The notes below the pieces were generated by a model. That model had not been told where the DNA came from. It made no database searches and saw nothing but the letters and a program-made list of their open reading frames with translations. A stretch of DNA of 64,000 nucleotides from CAZDBA01 sp965224765 (lineage in GTDB: Bacteria > Planctomycetota > Planctomycetia > Pirellulales > Pirellulaceae), in the NCBI GenBank assembly GCA_965224765.1, contig CBDDAC010000029.1, forward strand, positions 620,001 through 684,000. Direction: 5' to 3'. Of this stretch, positions 1-8,290 are shown piece after piece. A program made the translations under genes and the position numbers. Position 1 is the first letter of the stretch, and each line of letters starts with the position of its first letter.

Positions 1-1
1 G

Positions 2-325
2 GGTGGAAATCCAAAGAAACAAGATACGCTTTTCAATCACTTCACCGGTCCGCCGCCGGGAACGGTTGATGAAAAAGGTCAGCCCATTGTGATTCCGCCC
101 TGTGAAACTTGTAGCGCTTTTGGCTACATCGGGCGAATTGCTTTCTTCGAACTGATTGAAGTTAACGATCAACTGCGCTCGGTATTGGTGAAGCAACCGA
201 AACTCGAAAAAATAGTGGCGGCCGCGCAGAAGCTTGGCAATTTGTCACTGGCTCAGCAAGCTTACCGTTTGGCTTTGGTGGGATTGACTTCGGTCAGCGA
301 AATTCAACGTACTCTCAAATCCTGA
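2..325 (+). CDS. C-terminal part of a GspE/PilB-like secretion or pilus ATPase (5' end outside window)
   Basis: The reading frame is open from the first bases of the window, so the start lies upstream. The 107 visible residues contain a Cys-x-x-Cys pair (PCETCSAFGYIGR) followed by a segment of the type (F-E-L-I-E-V-N-D) found at the C-terminus of type II secretion and type IV pilus ATPases (GspE/PulE/PilB). There the second half of a four-cysteine zinc site is followed by 'G.R.aifEll.v.d.ir'. The next gene, 36 bp downstream on the same strand, ends in a very similar segment, so these are tandem paralogues. The catalytic core cannot be judged because it lies outside the window. Family assignment rests on the C-terminal motif only. 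Confidence 0.7.
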   Translation, partial: GGNPKKQDTLFNHFTGPPPGTVDEKGQPIVIPPCETCSAFGYIGRIAFFELIEVNDQLRSVLVKQPKLEKIVAAAQKLGNLSLAQQAYRLALVGLTSVSEIQRTLKS

Positions 326-361
326 CTTTAGATTAGTCGTTACAGTAAAAGCGAATCCGAA

Positions 362-1663
362 ATGACCGAGCCGAATCTTGAGTTTCCCGAAGTTGAGTTT
401 GTCGCCTTTGGAGCCAGCGGCGACGAACGAGAATCCAACTTGGAGTTGGTGACGCCTTCGCCTGGGTTTCCGACGACTTCGGTATTGATGGCCGACGTTG
501 CGATGCGCCGAGCTGACACCGTGGTTTTGGATTATACCCAGCAGGCGGTAAATATTCGTTTTCAAATCGACAACATCTGGCATCCGATGCCGCCCATGGA
601 TCGAACCTCAGGCGATTACATGTTGGCTACGATGAAACAACTCGCCGGGATGAATTATCAGGAACGCCGCGCGAGACAGGAAGGTTCCTTTGAGGCGAGG
701 TTTGATGGGAAAAAGCTCAAGTGCAAATTGATTTCGCAAGGTGTTGCAACCGGAGAACGCGTTGCGATTTTTACTAATCGGAAAAAGCCACCTTCCGATA
801 CGGTTGAGGAACTTGGCATTCGCCCGAGAATGCGGGCAAAAATCACAGAACTGTTTTCCGCAGACAAAGGCATTATCGTTTCTTGCGGAATGCCCAACGA
901 AGGATTGACCACCAGCTGGCGAGCAGCGCTCGGGGCGTTTGATCGCTTCATGCGAGACTTCTATGTCATTGAAGAGAAGAGCAACGCTGAACCAGAGGTC
1001 ATCAACGTTCCGCCTATTTTTTACGACAAGTCTGCAGGGCAGGAGCTGTTCAGCCCAATTCCCCAGTTAATGTTGCGAGAACCCAATGTACTTGTGTTTC
1101 CGGAGATTCCAGACGGGGCGACATTGAACCGAATCATGCAATTGGCCGAGGAAAATAATTTGCTGATTGTCTTGCGAATTCCGGCCAAGCACACGATCGA
1201 TGCGTTGCTGAGGTTAATGGTGCTCAAGCCAGATGTGGACAAATTGCTGGAGATGATGTTGGCCGTTTTGTGCATGCGGTCTGCTCGGAAGCTTTGCGAA
1301 ACCTGTAAGCAGGCATTTCCGCCTTCGCCTCAGATGTTGGCCCAACTCAAAATACCGCCTGGGCGAATTGGAGAGTTGTATCGACATTTCGCGTGGAATC
1401 CAGAGATGGTAGACGGAGAGGGAGATCCGCTTCCGCCTTGTCCTGAATGTTTTGGGGTCGGTTTCGTTGAGCAGATGGGGATCTTTGAATTATTGGAAGT
1501 CAATGATTCAATTCGCCAGGCAGCTCGAACGACTCCTCGTATGGATGTGTTGTTGCAGACGGCTCAACAGAACGGTCACGTTTCCATGCGGGATGAAGGA
1601 ATCGTCGCGATTGCCAAAGGCGAGACTTCGATCGAAGAGTTGCAACGAATTTTGAATAAGTAA
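362..1663 (+). CDS. GspE/PilB-like ATPase paralogue with degenerate nucleotide-binding motifs
   Basis: This 433-residue protein has the overall order of GspE/PulE/PilB ATPases: an N-terminal region, a RecA-like core from about residue 165, and a C-terminal zinc module with two Cys-x-x-Cys pairs (CETC and CPEC) followed by the GIFELLEVND segment. The place where the Walker A loop GxxxxGK[S/T] should be (about residues 175-186) reads CGMPNEGLTTSW, without the lysine. The Walker B/Asp-box region reads VLVFPEIPDGATLN and also lacks the usual 'GEIRD' form. It is therefore probably not an active ATPase. The likely role is a structural or regulatory subunit with the neighbouring true or partial paralogue. 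It is followed after 18 bp by a membrane protein gene, so the three genes probably form one transcription unit. Confidence 0.75.
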   Translation: MTEPNLEFPEVEFVAFGASGDERESNLELVTPSPGFPTTSVLMADVAMRRADTVVLDYTQQAVNIRFQIDNIWHPMPPMDRTSGDYMLATMKQLAGMNYQERRARQEGSFEARFDGKKLKCKLISQGVATGERVAIFTNRKKPPSDTVEELGIRPRMRAKITELFSADKGIIVSCGMPNEGLTTSWRAALGAFDRFMRDFYVIEEKSNAEPEVINVPPIFYDKSAGQELFSPIPQLMLREPNVLVFPEIPDGATLNRIMQLAEENNLLIVLRIPAKHTIDALLRLMVLKPDVDKLLEMMLAVLCMRSARKLCETCKQAFPPSPQMLAQLKIPPGRIGELYRHFAWNPEMVDGEGDPLPPCPECFGVGFVEQMGIFELLEVNDSIRQAARTTPRMDVLLQTAQQNGHVSMRDEGIVAIAKGETSIEELQRILNK

Positions 1664-1681
1664 AAGTGCAAGGACTCAAAA

Positions 1682-2362
1682 ATGTTTCTTTTGATCGCTT
1701 TAGGGATTTTCGTTTTCGTGGTCGGATCGACTTGGTGGTTCGGCTTGTGGAACAGTATCCTGACGTTGATTAACTTTTTCCTGGCCGCGTTGATCGCGTC
1801 TTCGTTTTACGAAAACCTGGCGCTGGTCCTTCAGGATAATGTGTCAACTTACGCGTTTGTGTTGGATTTTGTTTCGCTCTGGCTCTTGTTCTTTTTGAGT
1901 TTTGTGATTTTGCGCACGCTTACCGAACTGCTTTCGCCGATTCGACTGAAGTTCAATGTGTGGGTCGACATCATTGGTCGGTCTATCGTTTGTATTTGGC
2001 TGGCGCTTGTCCTGAATTCCTTTGTCTTCTTCTCGCTCCATCTGGCTCCACTTCCACCGAGTGAACATGATTTGAGTCAGGAAAATGTGGAGAATCCAGA
2101 AGGCACGTCATTTCTCGATTTGGGCCCGGGGCGCATGTGGATGGCATTTATCCAAAGTCGATCGCGTGGGGCATTGTCTGCTGGCTACAATGATCCATTC
2201 CTGCCGACATTTTATGACGTTGAACTACACCCTGACGACCATAGGACCAACTGTCGAGTTTTTGATTCTACCAGTCGTATGCCGGTAAACGGCCTGAAAC
2301 GACGGCTCAAGTTGTCTCAAATGCCGGCCTTACGAAATTCCGAAGAAGTTACCAGCAATTGA
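1682..2362 (+). CDS. CvpA-like integral membrane protein
   Basis: A 226-residue protein with about four hydrophobic segments in its first 125 residues (starting MFLLIALGIFVFVVG), then a soluble tail of about 100 residues rich in charged and polar residues. The small four-helix N-terminal region with a WFGLWNSILTLINFFLAALIA-type second helix resembles the CvpA/colicin-V-production family, but I assign this on topology and not on a diagnostic motif. It starts 18 bp after the GspE-like gene on the same strand and likely shares its transcript. The soluble tail has no domain I recognise. Confidence 0.55.
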   Translation: MFLLIALGIFVFVVGSTWWFGLWNSILTLINFFLAALIASSFYENLALVLQDNVSTYAFVLDFVSLWLLFFLSFVILRTLTELLSPIRLKFNVWVDIIGRSIVCIWLALVLNSFVFFSLHLAPLPPSEHDLSQENVENPEGTSFLDLGPGRMWMAFIQSRSRGALSAGYNDPFLPTFYDVELHPDDHRTNCRVFDSTSRMPVNGLKRRLKLSQMPALRNSEEVTSN

Positions 2363-2390
2363 GTTTGAACTGACTTCTGGCGGGCGGCGT

Positions 2391-3566
2391 TCAGTTCTTG
2401 TCGCTGGCTAAAAGCATGACAGTGCGGAGAATCTTATCCGTCGACGTTGGATCAACCAGTCGAGCTTCTTCCGTCCATGGTTGATTGGGTGTTTTGTCGA
2501 TCTCTGTTATTTTCGCACTGGATTTCAGTACCAAAACATAACTGGTATTGTTTTCCAGATTGAGTTGGTCCAGATATTCTGCTCTTCCGTTCTTGGTGTC
2601 CAGCTTGACCACGATAAACTTTTCCAAAAGCAGTTCGAGACGACCGTCCCAGTCTCGCTCAAGAGCGCTACAGTAGGTGCCTCAGACCGAGTCGAACGCA
2701 TAAACAAAGATTGGTTTTCCCGTTTTGTTCGCTTGCTCGACAGCCGCCTGGAAATCTTCGTGCACAACGGAAGGGGCGTTCTCTGACGCTTCGTCGGCGG
2801 TGAACTGTGCCAGAAACGCAGTAACGGATTCCCAATAGGCTTCATGATCATCGAACTTTTCCCAGAGCGCACGAGAGCCGTGATTGCCTTTGGTTTCGGG
2901 AACGAACTTTTGTTTCGCATCTCCCTCGATGGCTTCAAAAATCGATTCCCAGCCTTGAAACTCATTTCTTGCTGATGTGATAAATGCGGGGTCAGCGATT
3001 TGAGCTGCGTGAGTTTTTACCCAGTCGCCAGACTTGCCAAACCTTGCAAAGTACTCACCCGGAGCAAACGACAAGACGCCGTCTACGAGGTCATTGTGTT
3101 CGCCAGCAACGACGAGCGCCAACGCAGCACTGTAGGAGCTGCCCCATAAGATGACTTTGTCTTCCGCCAACTCACGATGAGCATATTCCAATGCGGCGAC
3201 GATGTCTTGCTGTGCGTCCAGGAATGTGGTTTCCAGGTCGGCCTCTTTGGCTTTGGCAACCGTCAAGTTTTCGACGTCGTTGACTCCTCCACCGGAACGC
3301 TGGTCAATCGCCATGCAGTTGAAACCCAATTCATTCAGTTTCGGAGCAATCTCGCGATATTCGCCTCGCGACCAACCGGCTTGATGACACAAAACAATGA
3401 ATGGAGTCGACTTGTCCTCGTGGGGCGCGTAGACATCAGCAGTAATTTCCAAACCGTCAGCGGAGGGAAACGTAATTGTCTCAAAAGATTTTTCGTCCTG
3501 AGCGACTGCATGAGATGCCGTCAACAAGACTGTTACGACTGCAAGGATTTTGAAAAGACGGTTCAT
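2391..3566 (-). CDS. Secreted alpha/beta-hydrolase fused to a thioredoxin-like domain, with an in-frame TGA at 2682-2684
   Basis: The start at 3566 gives a clear signal peptide (MNRLFKILAVVTVLLTASHAVAQ). Residues about 25-265 form an alpha/beta-hydrolase of the dienelactone-hydrolase type: HQAGWSRG oxyanion region, DQRSGGG, nucleophile elbow WGSSYSA, and a late GNHG histidine. The frame then enters a thioredoxin fold (KTGKPIFVYAFDSV), meets TGA at 2682-2684, and continues in the same frame with GTYCSALERDW, LLEKFIVVKLD and a C-terminal helix to a TAA at 2391. Both sides of the TGA are thus one domain. In related thioredoxin folds the position would read W-C-x-x-C, so TGA GGC replaces an expected TGG TGC. 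Either the gene is broken, the base calls are wrong, or the TGA is read as selenocysteine. Stop-codon readthrough is not demonstrated. Confidence 0.7.
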
Positions 3567-4119
3567 CGAAGCCCACTCCACTACAAACAAAGGATCCAGA
3601 TTCAGAAAATTTACTCTATGAGTGTAACGTGTTTTCGCCAACATGATGGCAAGGAGGATGGATAACATGCCTCCCGTCGGATTTTCACGGGCAAGTTGAG
3701 CGATGGCTTACACAATTGGGAGCCCTCCCTCTAGCCCTCTAGGGGGCGCGGAATTTGCGTGTCATTCGGTGTTGGAAGTTTGCCGTGGGTACTTGTTCGA
3801 ATTTGTTCCATCACCGTCTGGAATACTTCCCAGGTTTCCCGGGGCCATTTGAAGGAACGTGTAACCGCCTGCGCGATACAGTCGGCCATGCTCTTTCCAG
3901 ACAACCAAAATTGTGGACAACATCAAAAGTCTTTGGACCTGATGGGAAAACCAACGGCGGATGGGTGACCACTTTCGGCGTTGCTTGGCCAGTGTTCCAG
4001 CTTGAAAACCAGGTGGTGTGCTTCGTCAATCAAGATCTGATTGCATCTCGCTTTCGCGAATGCCAACTTGGAAAATTCCTAACTAAGAAATCGCAGTATC
4101 AAATTCTGCGATGGTGTAG
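3567..4119. other. Gene-poor interval of about 550 bp
   Basis: No convincing gene. A G/C-rich imperfect palindrome occurs around 3719-3749 (GCCCTCTAGGGGGC core). On the minus strand between about 3735 and 3890 there is a 50-codon open stretch beginning MADCIAQAVTRSFKWP that looks protein-like. A second minus-strand stretch further upstream, in a different frame, reads DEAHHLVFKLEHW. Together they could be remnants of a decayed small gene, but no family is recognisable. Confidence 0.35.
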
Positions 4120-4962
4120 TTAGACGCTTAGTCCGTAGAATCGAACAGCGTTTCCGCCCAAGATCCCCGCTTGCTCGCTTGTGCCAAGTGTGGAGATGCA
4201 ATGCTTGAGGGAATCGAGTACTTTCGAGTAGCTGGCAGCGAGTTGACAGACTGGCCAATCACTGCCGAACATCAAGCGGTATGGCGTAAAGACATCAATC
4301 GCCGTGTCGATGTAGGGCTGCAAGTCACTGGGCGACCAGCGATCCCAATCCGCTTCGGTGGCCATTCCCGAGAGTTTGCACCAGACGTTTTTGCGTGTTG
4401 CGGCTTCCGTTAAATCATGTCGCCACATATCGATTTCGCCGCTTTTGATGTTTGGCTTGGCAAGGTGATTGATGACCAACGGCAGGTTCGGAAATCGGTC
4501 TGCAACCGTTGCCGCGTGTTTTAGGTGTTTGCAATAGAAGAGCAAGTCAAATGGGATTCCGTGCTTTTCCAATACCGCCAATCCGTTCCCGACATCATCG
4601 CGAAGAATAAACTCGTCATCCGGCTCATCTTGTATAACGTGTCGAATGCCAACAAATTTTGGATGGTCTTTGAACTCAAGGAGCTGTTGTTCGCAGTTTG
4701 GGCTGGTCAGATCAACCCAGCCGACGATTCCAGCGATAAAATCATTCGCTTCAGCCAACTTCAAAACCCAGCGATTTTCTTCGACGTTGTGTTGAGTCTG
4801 TACAAATACAGATTTGTCGACTCCGCACTCTTTGAGTTGGGGTTCAAGGTCGCCGGGCAAAAAGCTTTTGCATATTTTCGCAAGCTGGGGTTCTTCTTGC
4901 CACGAATAATCGAACTGATCTAGCGAGCGATCCCAGAAATGTTGATGGGCGTCGACAATCAT
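4120..4962 (-). CDS. Amidohydrolase-2 family protein, sugar-lactone hydrolase type (fuconolactonase-like)
   Basis: A 280-residue TIM-barrel metal hydrolase of the COG3618 type. The start at 4962 places the diagnostic N-terminal metal motif directly at the beginning (MIVDAHQHFWD, H-x-H). Later features are VFVQTQHN, FVGIRHVIQDEPD, the strand-end histidine in LVINHLAKP, VWCKLSGM, and the catalytic aspartate region LMFGSDWPVC. These match L-fucono-/L-rhamnono-lactonases and related lactonases. An in-frame start further upstream (5031) would add 23 residues that do not belong to the family. Downstream of an aldo/keto reductase and a sugar isomerase-like gene on the same strand, it likely hydrolyses the sugar lactone made by the reductase. 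The exact substrate is inferred, with L-fucose or a related 6-deoxy sugar most likely. Confidence 0.8.
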   Translation of the reverse strand: MIVDAHQHFWDRSLDQFDYSWQEEPQLAKICKSFLPGDLEPQLKECGVDKSVFVQTQHNVEENRWVLKLAEANDFIAGIVGWVDLTSPNCEQQLLEFKDHPKFVGIRHVIQDEPDDEFILRDDVGNGLAVLEKHGIPFDLLFYCKHLKHAATVADRFPNLPLVINHLAKPNIKSGEIDMWRHDLTEAATRKNVWCKLSGMATEADWDRWSPSDLQPYIDTAIDVFTPYRLMFGSDWPVCQLAASYSKVLDSLKHCISTLGTSEQAGILGGNAVRFYGLSV

Positions 4963-5040
4963 TTTTTCAAGACTTTCATTTGTTGTTTCGACCCGGCGGT
5001 CAAGGTTCTTGTCGAGAGAGAAGCCCGACAATTGGTTTTG

Positions 5041-5061
5041 GTGGGAGCCTCAACCTCCCAC
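5041..5061. repeat. GGGAGCCTCAACCTCCC hairpin, copy 1
   Basis: A perfect 7-bp stem (GTGGGAG/CTCCCAC) around a CCTCAAC loop, 14 bp past the stop codon of the aldo/keto reductase gene. Three more copies occur at 17162-17178, 57466-57484 and 60052-60069, all shortly beyond stop codons. Position suggests a terminator-like or dispersed repeat role; there is no clear T-tract. Confidence 0.6.
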
Positions 5062-5074
5062 ATGCGGTTCAAGC

Positions 5075-6013
5075 TTAGTAAGGATCGTTGTTTTTGAGTT
5101 GGCCTTCGACATAGAACCAGTTATGGATGGGGGCCAAAATCTCTTGGACTTCAGCAAGAAGGGTCTGGTCGATGGGATCTTCTACCCACTGACACCAGCC
5201 GCGAACGCGATCGGGATTTGCGGAGCCGGTGATGCAGGTTGCCATGTCTTCATGGGCGACGGAAAATTGGACAGCAAGCTTGGCGATGTCAGTCCCGGTA
5301 GCCTGGCAGTGTTCGGCGGCTTGGCGGCAGATCTTGCGAACTTCGTCGGTGGCTTTGTGCCAGGCAGGAAGAGGTGCATGGGTCAAAAGCCGTGCGCTAA
5401 ATGGGGCTGCATTCATGATTCCAACACCCTTGGACTTGAGCAGGCCAACGATGTCGTCCAGCATCGTATTCTGAAGCGTGTAGTGGTTGTAAGAAAGAAT
5501 GACGTCCAAATCGGCATTCTCAACCATGGTTGTGAAATTTTTCATGGGGTAGCCCGAAACGCCCACATAGCGAACCTTGCCCTGTTCACGAATTTTTTCC
5601 AAGGCAGGTAATGTCTCTTCCCAGATTTGGGAAAGCTCTACAAACTCGATGTCGTGGCAGAGGAGAATGTCGATGTGATCCACCTTCATTCTTTCCAAGC
5701 TGATGTCGACGCTTTCGGCGACTCGGCGGGCCGAAAAGTCAAAGTGGTCGGGCGCGTAACGTCCCAGTTTGGTTGAAAGAATGTAGCTGTCGCGGGGGAC
5801 TTCTGAGAGGGCGAATCCAAGCAGTGACTCAGAAAGCCCTCGGCCATAGAACGGAGAGGTATCGATCAAGTTGATGCCGTGTTCAAGCCCGACGCGAACG
5901 CTTTGAATCGCTTCATTCAAATCGATATTGCGAAACTCGGCTCCCATGCTAGAAGCCCCAAATCCAAGAATTGACGTTTCCAATCCCGTGTTTCCGAGTG
6001 GCCTTTTTTTCAT
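5075..6013 (-). CDS. Aldo/keto reductase, L-fucose/L-galactose dehydrogenase type
   Basis: A 312-residue (beta/alpha)8 NAD(P)-dependent oxidoreductase. The AKR catalytic tetrad is visible: Asp and Tyr in LIDTSPFYGRGLSESLLG, Lys in ILSTKLGRY and His in ILLCHDIEF. The N-terminus MKKRPLGNTGLETSILGFG is the classic AKR opening and fixes the start at 6013 (a GTG at 6055 would add 14 atypical residues). The family that includes D-threo-aldose 1-dehydrogenase, L-fucose dehydrogenase and plant L-galactose dehydrogenase shares this organisation. With the lactonase-type gene downstream, the expected reaction is oxidation of an aldose to its lactone. It lies 35 bp after the TIM-barrel gene, so the three minus-strand genes likely form an operon. 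Confidence 0.85.
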   Translation of the reverse strand: MKKRPLGNTGLETSILGFGASSMGAEFRNIDLNEAIQSVRVGLEHGINLIDTSPFYGRGLSESLLGFALSEVPRDSYILSTKLGRYAPDHFDFSARRVAESVDISLERMKVDHIDILLCHDIEFVELSQIWEETLPALEKIREQGKVRYVGVSGYPMKNFTTMVENADLDVILSYNHYTLQNTMLDDIVGLLKSKGVGIMNAAPFSARLLTHAPLPAWHKATDEVRKICRQAAEHCQATGTDIAKLAVQFSVAHEDMATCITGSANPDRVRGWCQWVEDPIDQTLLAEVQEILAPIHNWFYVEGQLKNNDPY

Positions 6014-6048
6014 CTGTTGTCCAAAGAAGCGGTGAGATTTTGAGGGGA

Positions 6049-6861
6049 CTAACACACACCCAGTTTCTTGAAGGTGTCCATCGCCGTTCGAGCGGCGCTC
6101 AGCTGATCAGGCAGTGGGAATGCTTCAACAGCCAGATATTTGTCGTAGCCAATTTCATTGAGTGTCGATAGGATCATTTCGAAATCGGTGTGGCCGTGAC
6201 CGGCTGGCCAGCGGTTGGAATCGATAAAGTGGACGTGCCCAATGTGTTCAGCAACGTTTCGAAGCGCGGTCGCAACGCAAGTCTCTTCGATGTTCATATG
6301 AAATAGGTCGGCCAGCAGAAATGAGTTGTCAGCTCCACTATTCTTCAGCACCTGGGATGCGTCTTCCAGGGTATTTGCCAGATCGGTTTCGTAGCGATTC
6401 AAGGGTTCGTAGAAAACGGGTTGGTTCCATTTTTTGGCATATTCGCCTAGTTCTGCCAATGCGTCGCCAAGCCGTTTGAGGGTTTCGTTTCGATCATTGG
6501 AGTCGGCGCGTCCTTGCATGGATCCAATGATTGCGGTCGCACCGAGGTCTCCAGCGATTTGGATCATGGACCGAGCAAAATCGAGGCCTTTCTTGCGTGC
6601 ATCCGGATCGGCATTCGTTAACGTCAGTTTCTGGGCGACCCAGCCGCCGCCGGTTCCAATCGTGGAAATCTTAATCTGGTGAGTTTCGCAGAGCTGCGTG
6701 ATGGCTTGAGTGTCTATTGCATCGATGGTTGGTGGGAACAGCTCAAAGGCATCGTAACCCAGATCGGCGGCCTGCGCGACACCCATGGCAAGATCGGGGC
6801 CAAGGACAAACGGCATTCGGGGGCTAGAAGGTAACAGGCTTAAAGTGATACAGGTTTTCAT
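6049..6861 (-). CDS. Sugar phosphate isomerase/epimerase-like TIM-barrel protein
   Basis: A 270-residue xylose-isomerase-like TIM barrel (AP_endonuc_2 superfamily). Recognisable pieces are AADLGYDAFELFPPTIDAID near the start, a metal-site strand VFYEPLNRYETD, LLADLFHMNIEE, HIGHVHFIDSNRWPAGHGHTDF, and a late GYDKYLAVEAF glutamate. The start at 6861 is preceded by AAGGGAACA, a good ribosome-binding site; the longer in-frame extension upstream is not protein-like. It is the first gene of the proposed three-gene sugar catabolic unit. It may isomerise a keto or deoxy sugar, but the substrate cannot be read from the sequence. Confidence 0.8.
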   Translation of the reverse strand: MKTCITLSLLPSSPRMPFVLGPDLAMGVAQAADLGYDAFELFPPTIDAIDTQAITQLCETHQIKISTIGTGGGWVAQKLTLTNADPDARKKGLDFARSMIQIAGDLGATAIIGSMQGRADSNDRNETLKRLGDALAELGEYAKKWNQPVFYEPLNRYETDLANTLEDASQVLKNSGADNSFLLADLFHMNIEETCVATALRNVAEHIGHVHFIDSNRWPAGHGHTDFEMILSTLNEIGYDKYLAVEAFPLPDQLSAARTAMDTFKKLGVC

Positions 6862-7126
6862 TGTTCCCTTTGCGTTAACGGAGATCATTGAAGCCAAGCT
6901 ATTGTTGAGAACCAACCCATTGTGATGCAACAGCCCGGAGGTCAAAATCGACACAACGTTCAACTTTTGACATTGCGTCATTGTGGCGATACAAGCCTAA
7001 AGTTCCAACGAGTGACGGTTGAAACATGGCCCGAGACCGCTGACTCAGGTTTCGTTCTAGAAGTAAATTTCGCAAATTGACACCACACTGGGTGCGAGCA
7101 ACACAAAGCTTTCAAAAGGGAGCACT

Positions 7127-8290
7127 ATGCCACAGAAAAACTTTGGCCAAGTCGTTGATTTTCTCAATCAGCACGTCGAAACCGTCGTGCTGGGCGATGA
7201 AGGTGGTGCACAGATCATTGTGGTTCCCAAGTATCAGGGCCGGACGATGACGTCGACGGCTCGTGGTGCACAGGGCACCAGCTACGGCTGGATTAATTTT
7301 AATCATATCGCGTCAGGAAACGTAGATCCTGCGGTCAACCTCTACGGAGGTGAAGACCGTTTTTGGATTAGCCCAGAAGGCGGCCAGTATTCGGTCTTCT
7401 TCGAGCCTGACGATCCAATGACTTTTGCCAATTGGCGAGTCCCCAAGTTGATCGACACCGATCCATTCGAAGTGGTTGAGCAAGAAACAGATCGGATTCA
7501 GCTGGTCAAACGTGGAGCGTTTTTGAATTATTCACGATTTGTGTTTCAGGTGGAGTTGGGCCGCGAAGTCATTTTGTTAGATGAGTCAACAATCAGTTCA
7601 CATCTGGGTTGCCCTACCGATGGATTGACGATGGTGGCACATGAAAGCCGCAACCAACTAACCAATATTGGGCAGCATGCCTGGCAACCAGATACGGGTT
7701 TGATTGGGATTTGGACGCTCAATATGAATGTGCCTTCGCCTCGCGCGACAGTCATTGTGCCATTCCAGGTCGGCGATGTTGCCGATCGTGGTCAAGTGGT
7801 CAACGCAGACTACTTTGGCAAACTTGACTCGGATCGGTTGATTGTCGCTGAGGACCAGGGCTTGATTTACTTTCTTGGTGACGGTCGACATCGCAGCAAG
7901 TTGGGGTTGTCATTCGAGCGGGCCAAAAACTTTATGGGTAGTTGGGATCCGGTGCTTGGCGTGTTGACGGTGGCTCAGTTCAGTTTGCCTGGTTCATCCC
8001 CCCATGGCTACAACAATAATCTTTGGGAGATGCAGGATGAGCCCTATCGAGGCGATGTGATCAACAGCTACAACGATGGCCCGAATGAATCGGGTGGGCT
8101 GCTTGGGCCGTTCTTTGAATTGGAAACGATTAGCCCCGCGTTGGCTTTGGTTCCTGGCGAGTCCTACACTCACATTCACCGCACGATTCGTATCGAGGCT
8201 GGGCGTTCGAGATTACATGAAGTTGCCCGGCACGTTTTTGGCGTCGGGCTGGACGAAATCGAAAATCAATTCAATTGGAACATGAGATGA
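7127..8290 (+). CDS. DUF6786-like protein with galactose-mutarotase-type beta-sandwich
   Basis: A 387-residue soluble protein with no signal peptide. A conserved block near the N-terminus (VVLGDEGGAQIIVVPKYQGRTMTSTARG) and a GGEDRFWISPEGGQYSVFF segment fit the planctomycete/bacteroidete DUF6786 family of all-beta proteins with an aldose-epimerase-like fold, usually near sugar genes. AAGGGAG precedes the ATG. The divergent sugar-acid operon starts about 265 bp away on the other strand, supporting a carbohydrate role. The next gene's ATG overlaps this stop codon, so the two are translationally coupled. The catalytic function is unknown. Confidence 0.65.
   Translation: MPQKNFGQVVDFLNQHVETVVLGDEGGAQIIVVPKYQGRTMTSTARGAQGTSYGWINFNHIASGNVDPAVNLYGGEDRFWISPEGGQYSVFFEPDDPMTFANWRVPKLIDTDPFEVVEQETDRIQLVKRGAFLNYSRFVFQVELGREVILLDESTISSHLGCPTDGLTMVAHESRNQLTNIGQHAWQPDTGLIGIWTLNMNVPSPRATVIVPFQVGDVADRGQVVNADYFGKLDSDRLIVAEDQGLIYFLGDGRHRSKLGLSFERAKNFMGSWDPVLGVLTVAQFSLPGSSPHGYNNNLWEMQDEPYRGDVINSYNDGPNESGGLLGPFFELETISPALALVPGESYTHIHRTIRIEAGRSRLHEVARHVFGVGLDEIENQFNWNMR

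Noticed and set aside
3755..4123. Plus-strand open frame of 122 residues
   Set aside because: Composition is not protein-like, it has no recognisable motif, and the opposite strand shows fragments of what looks like a decayed gene.
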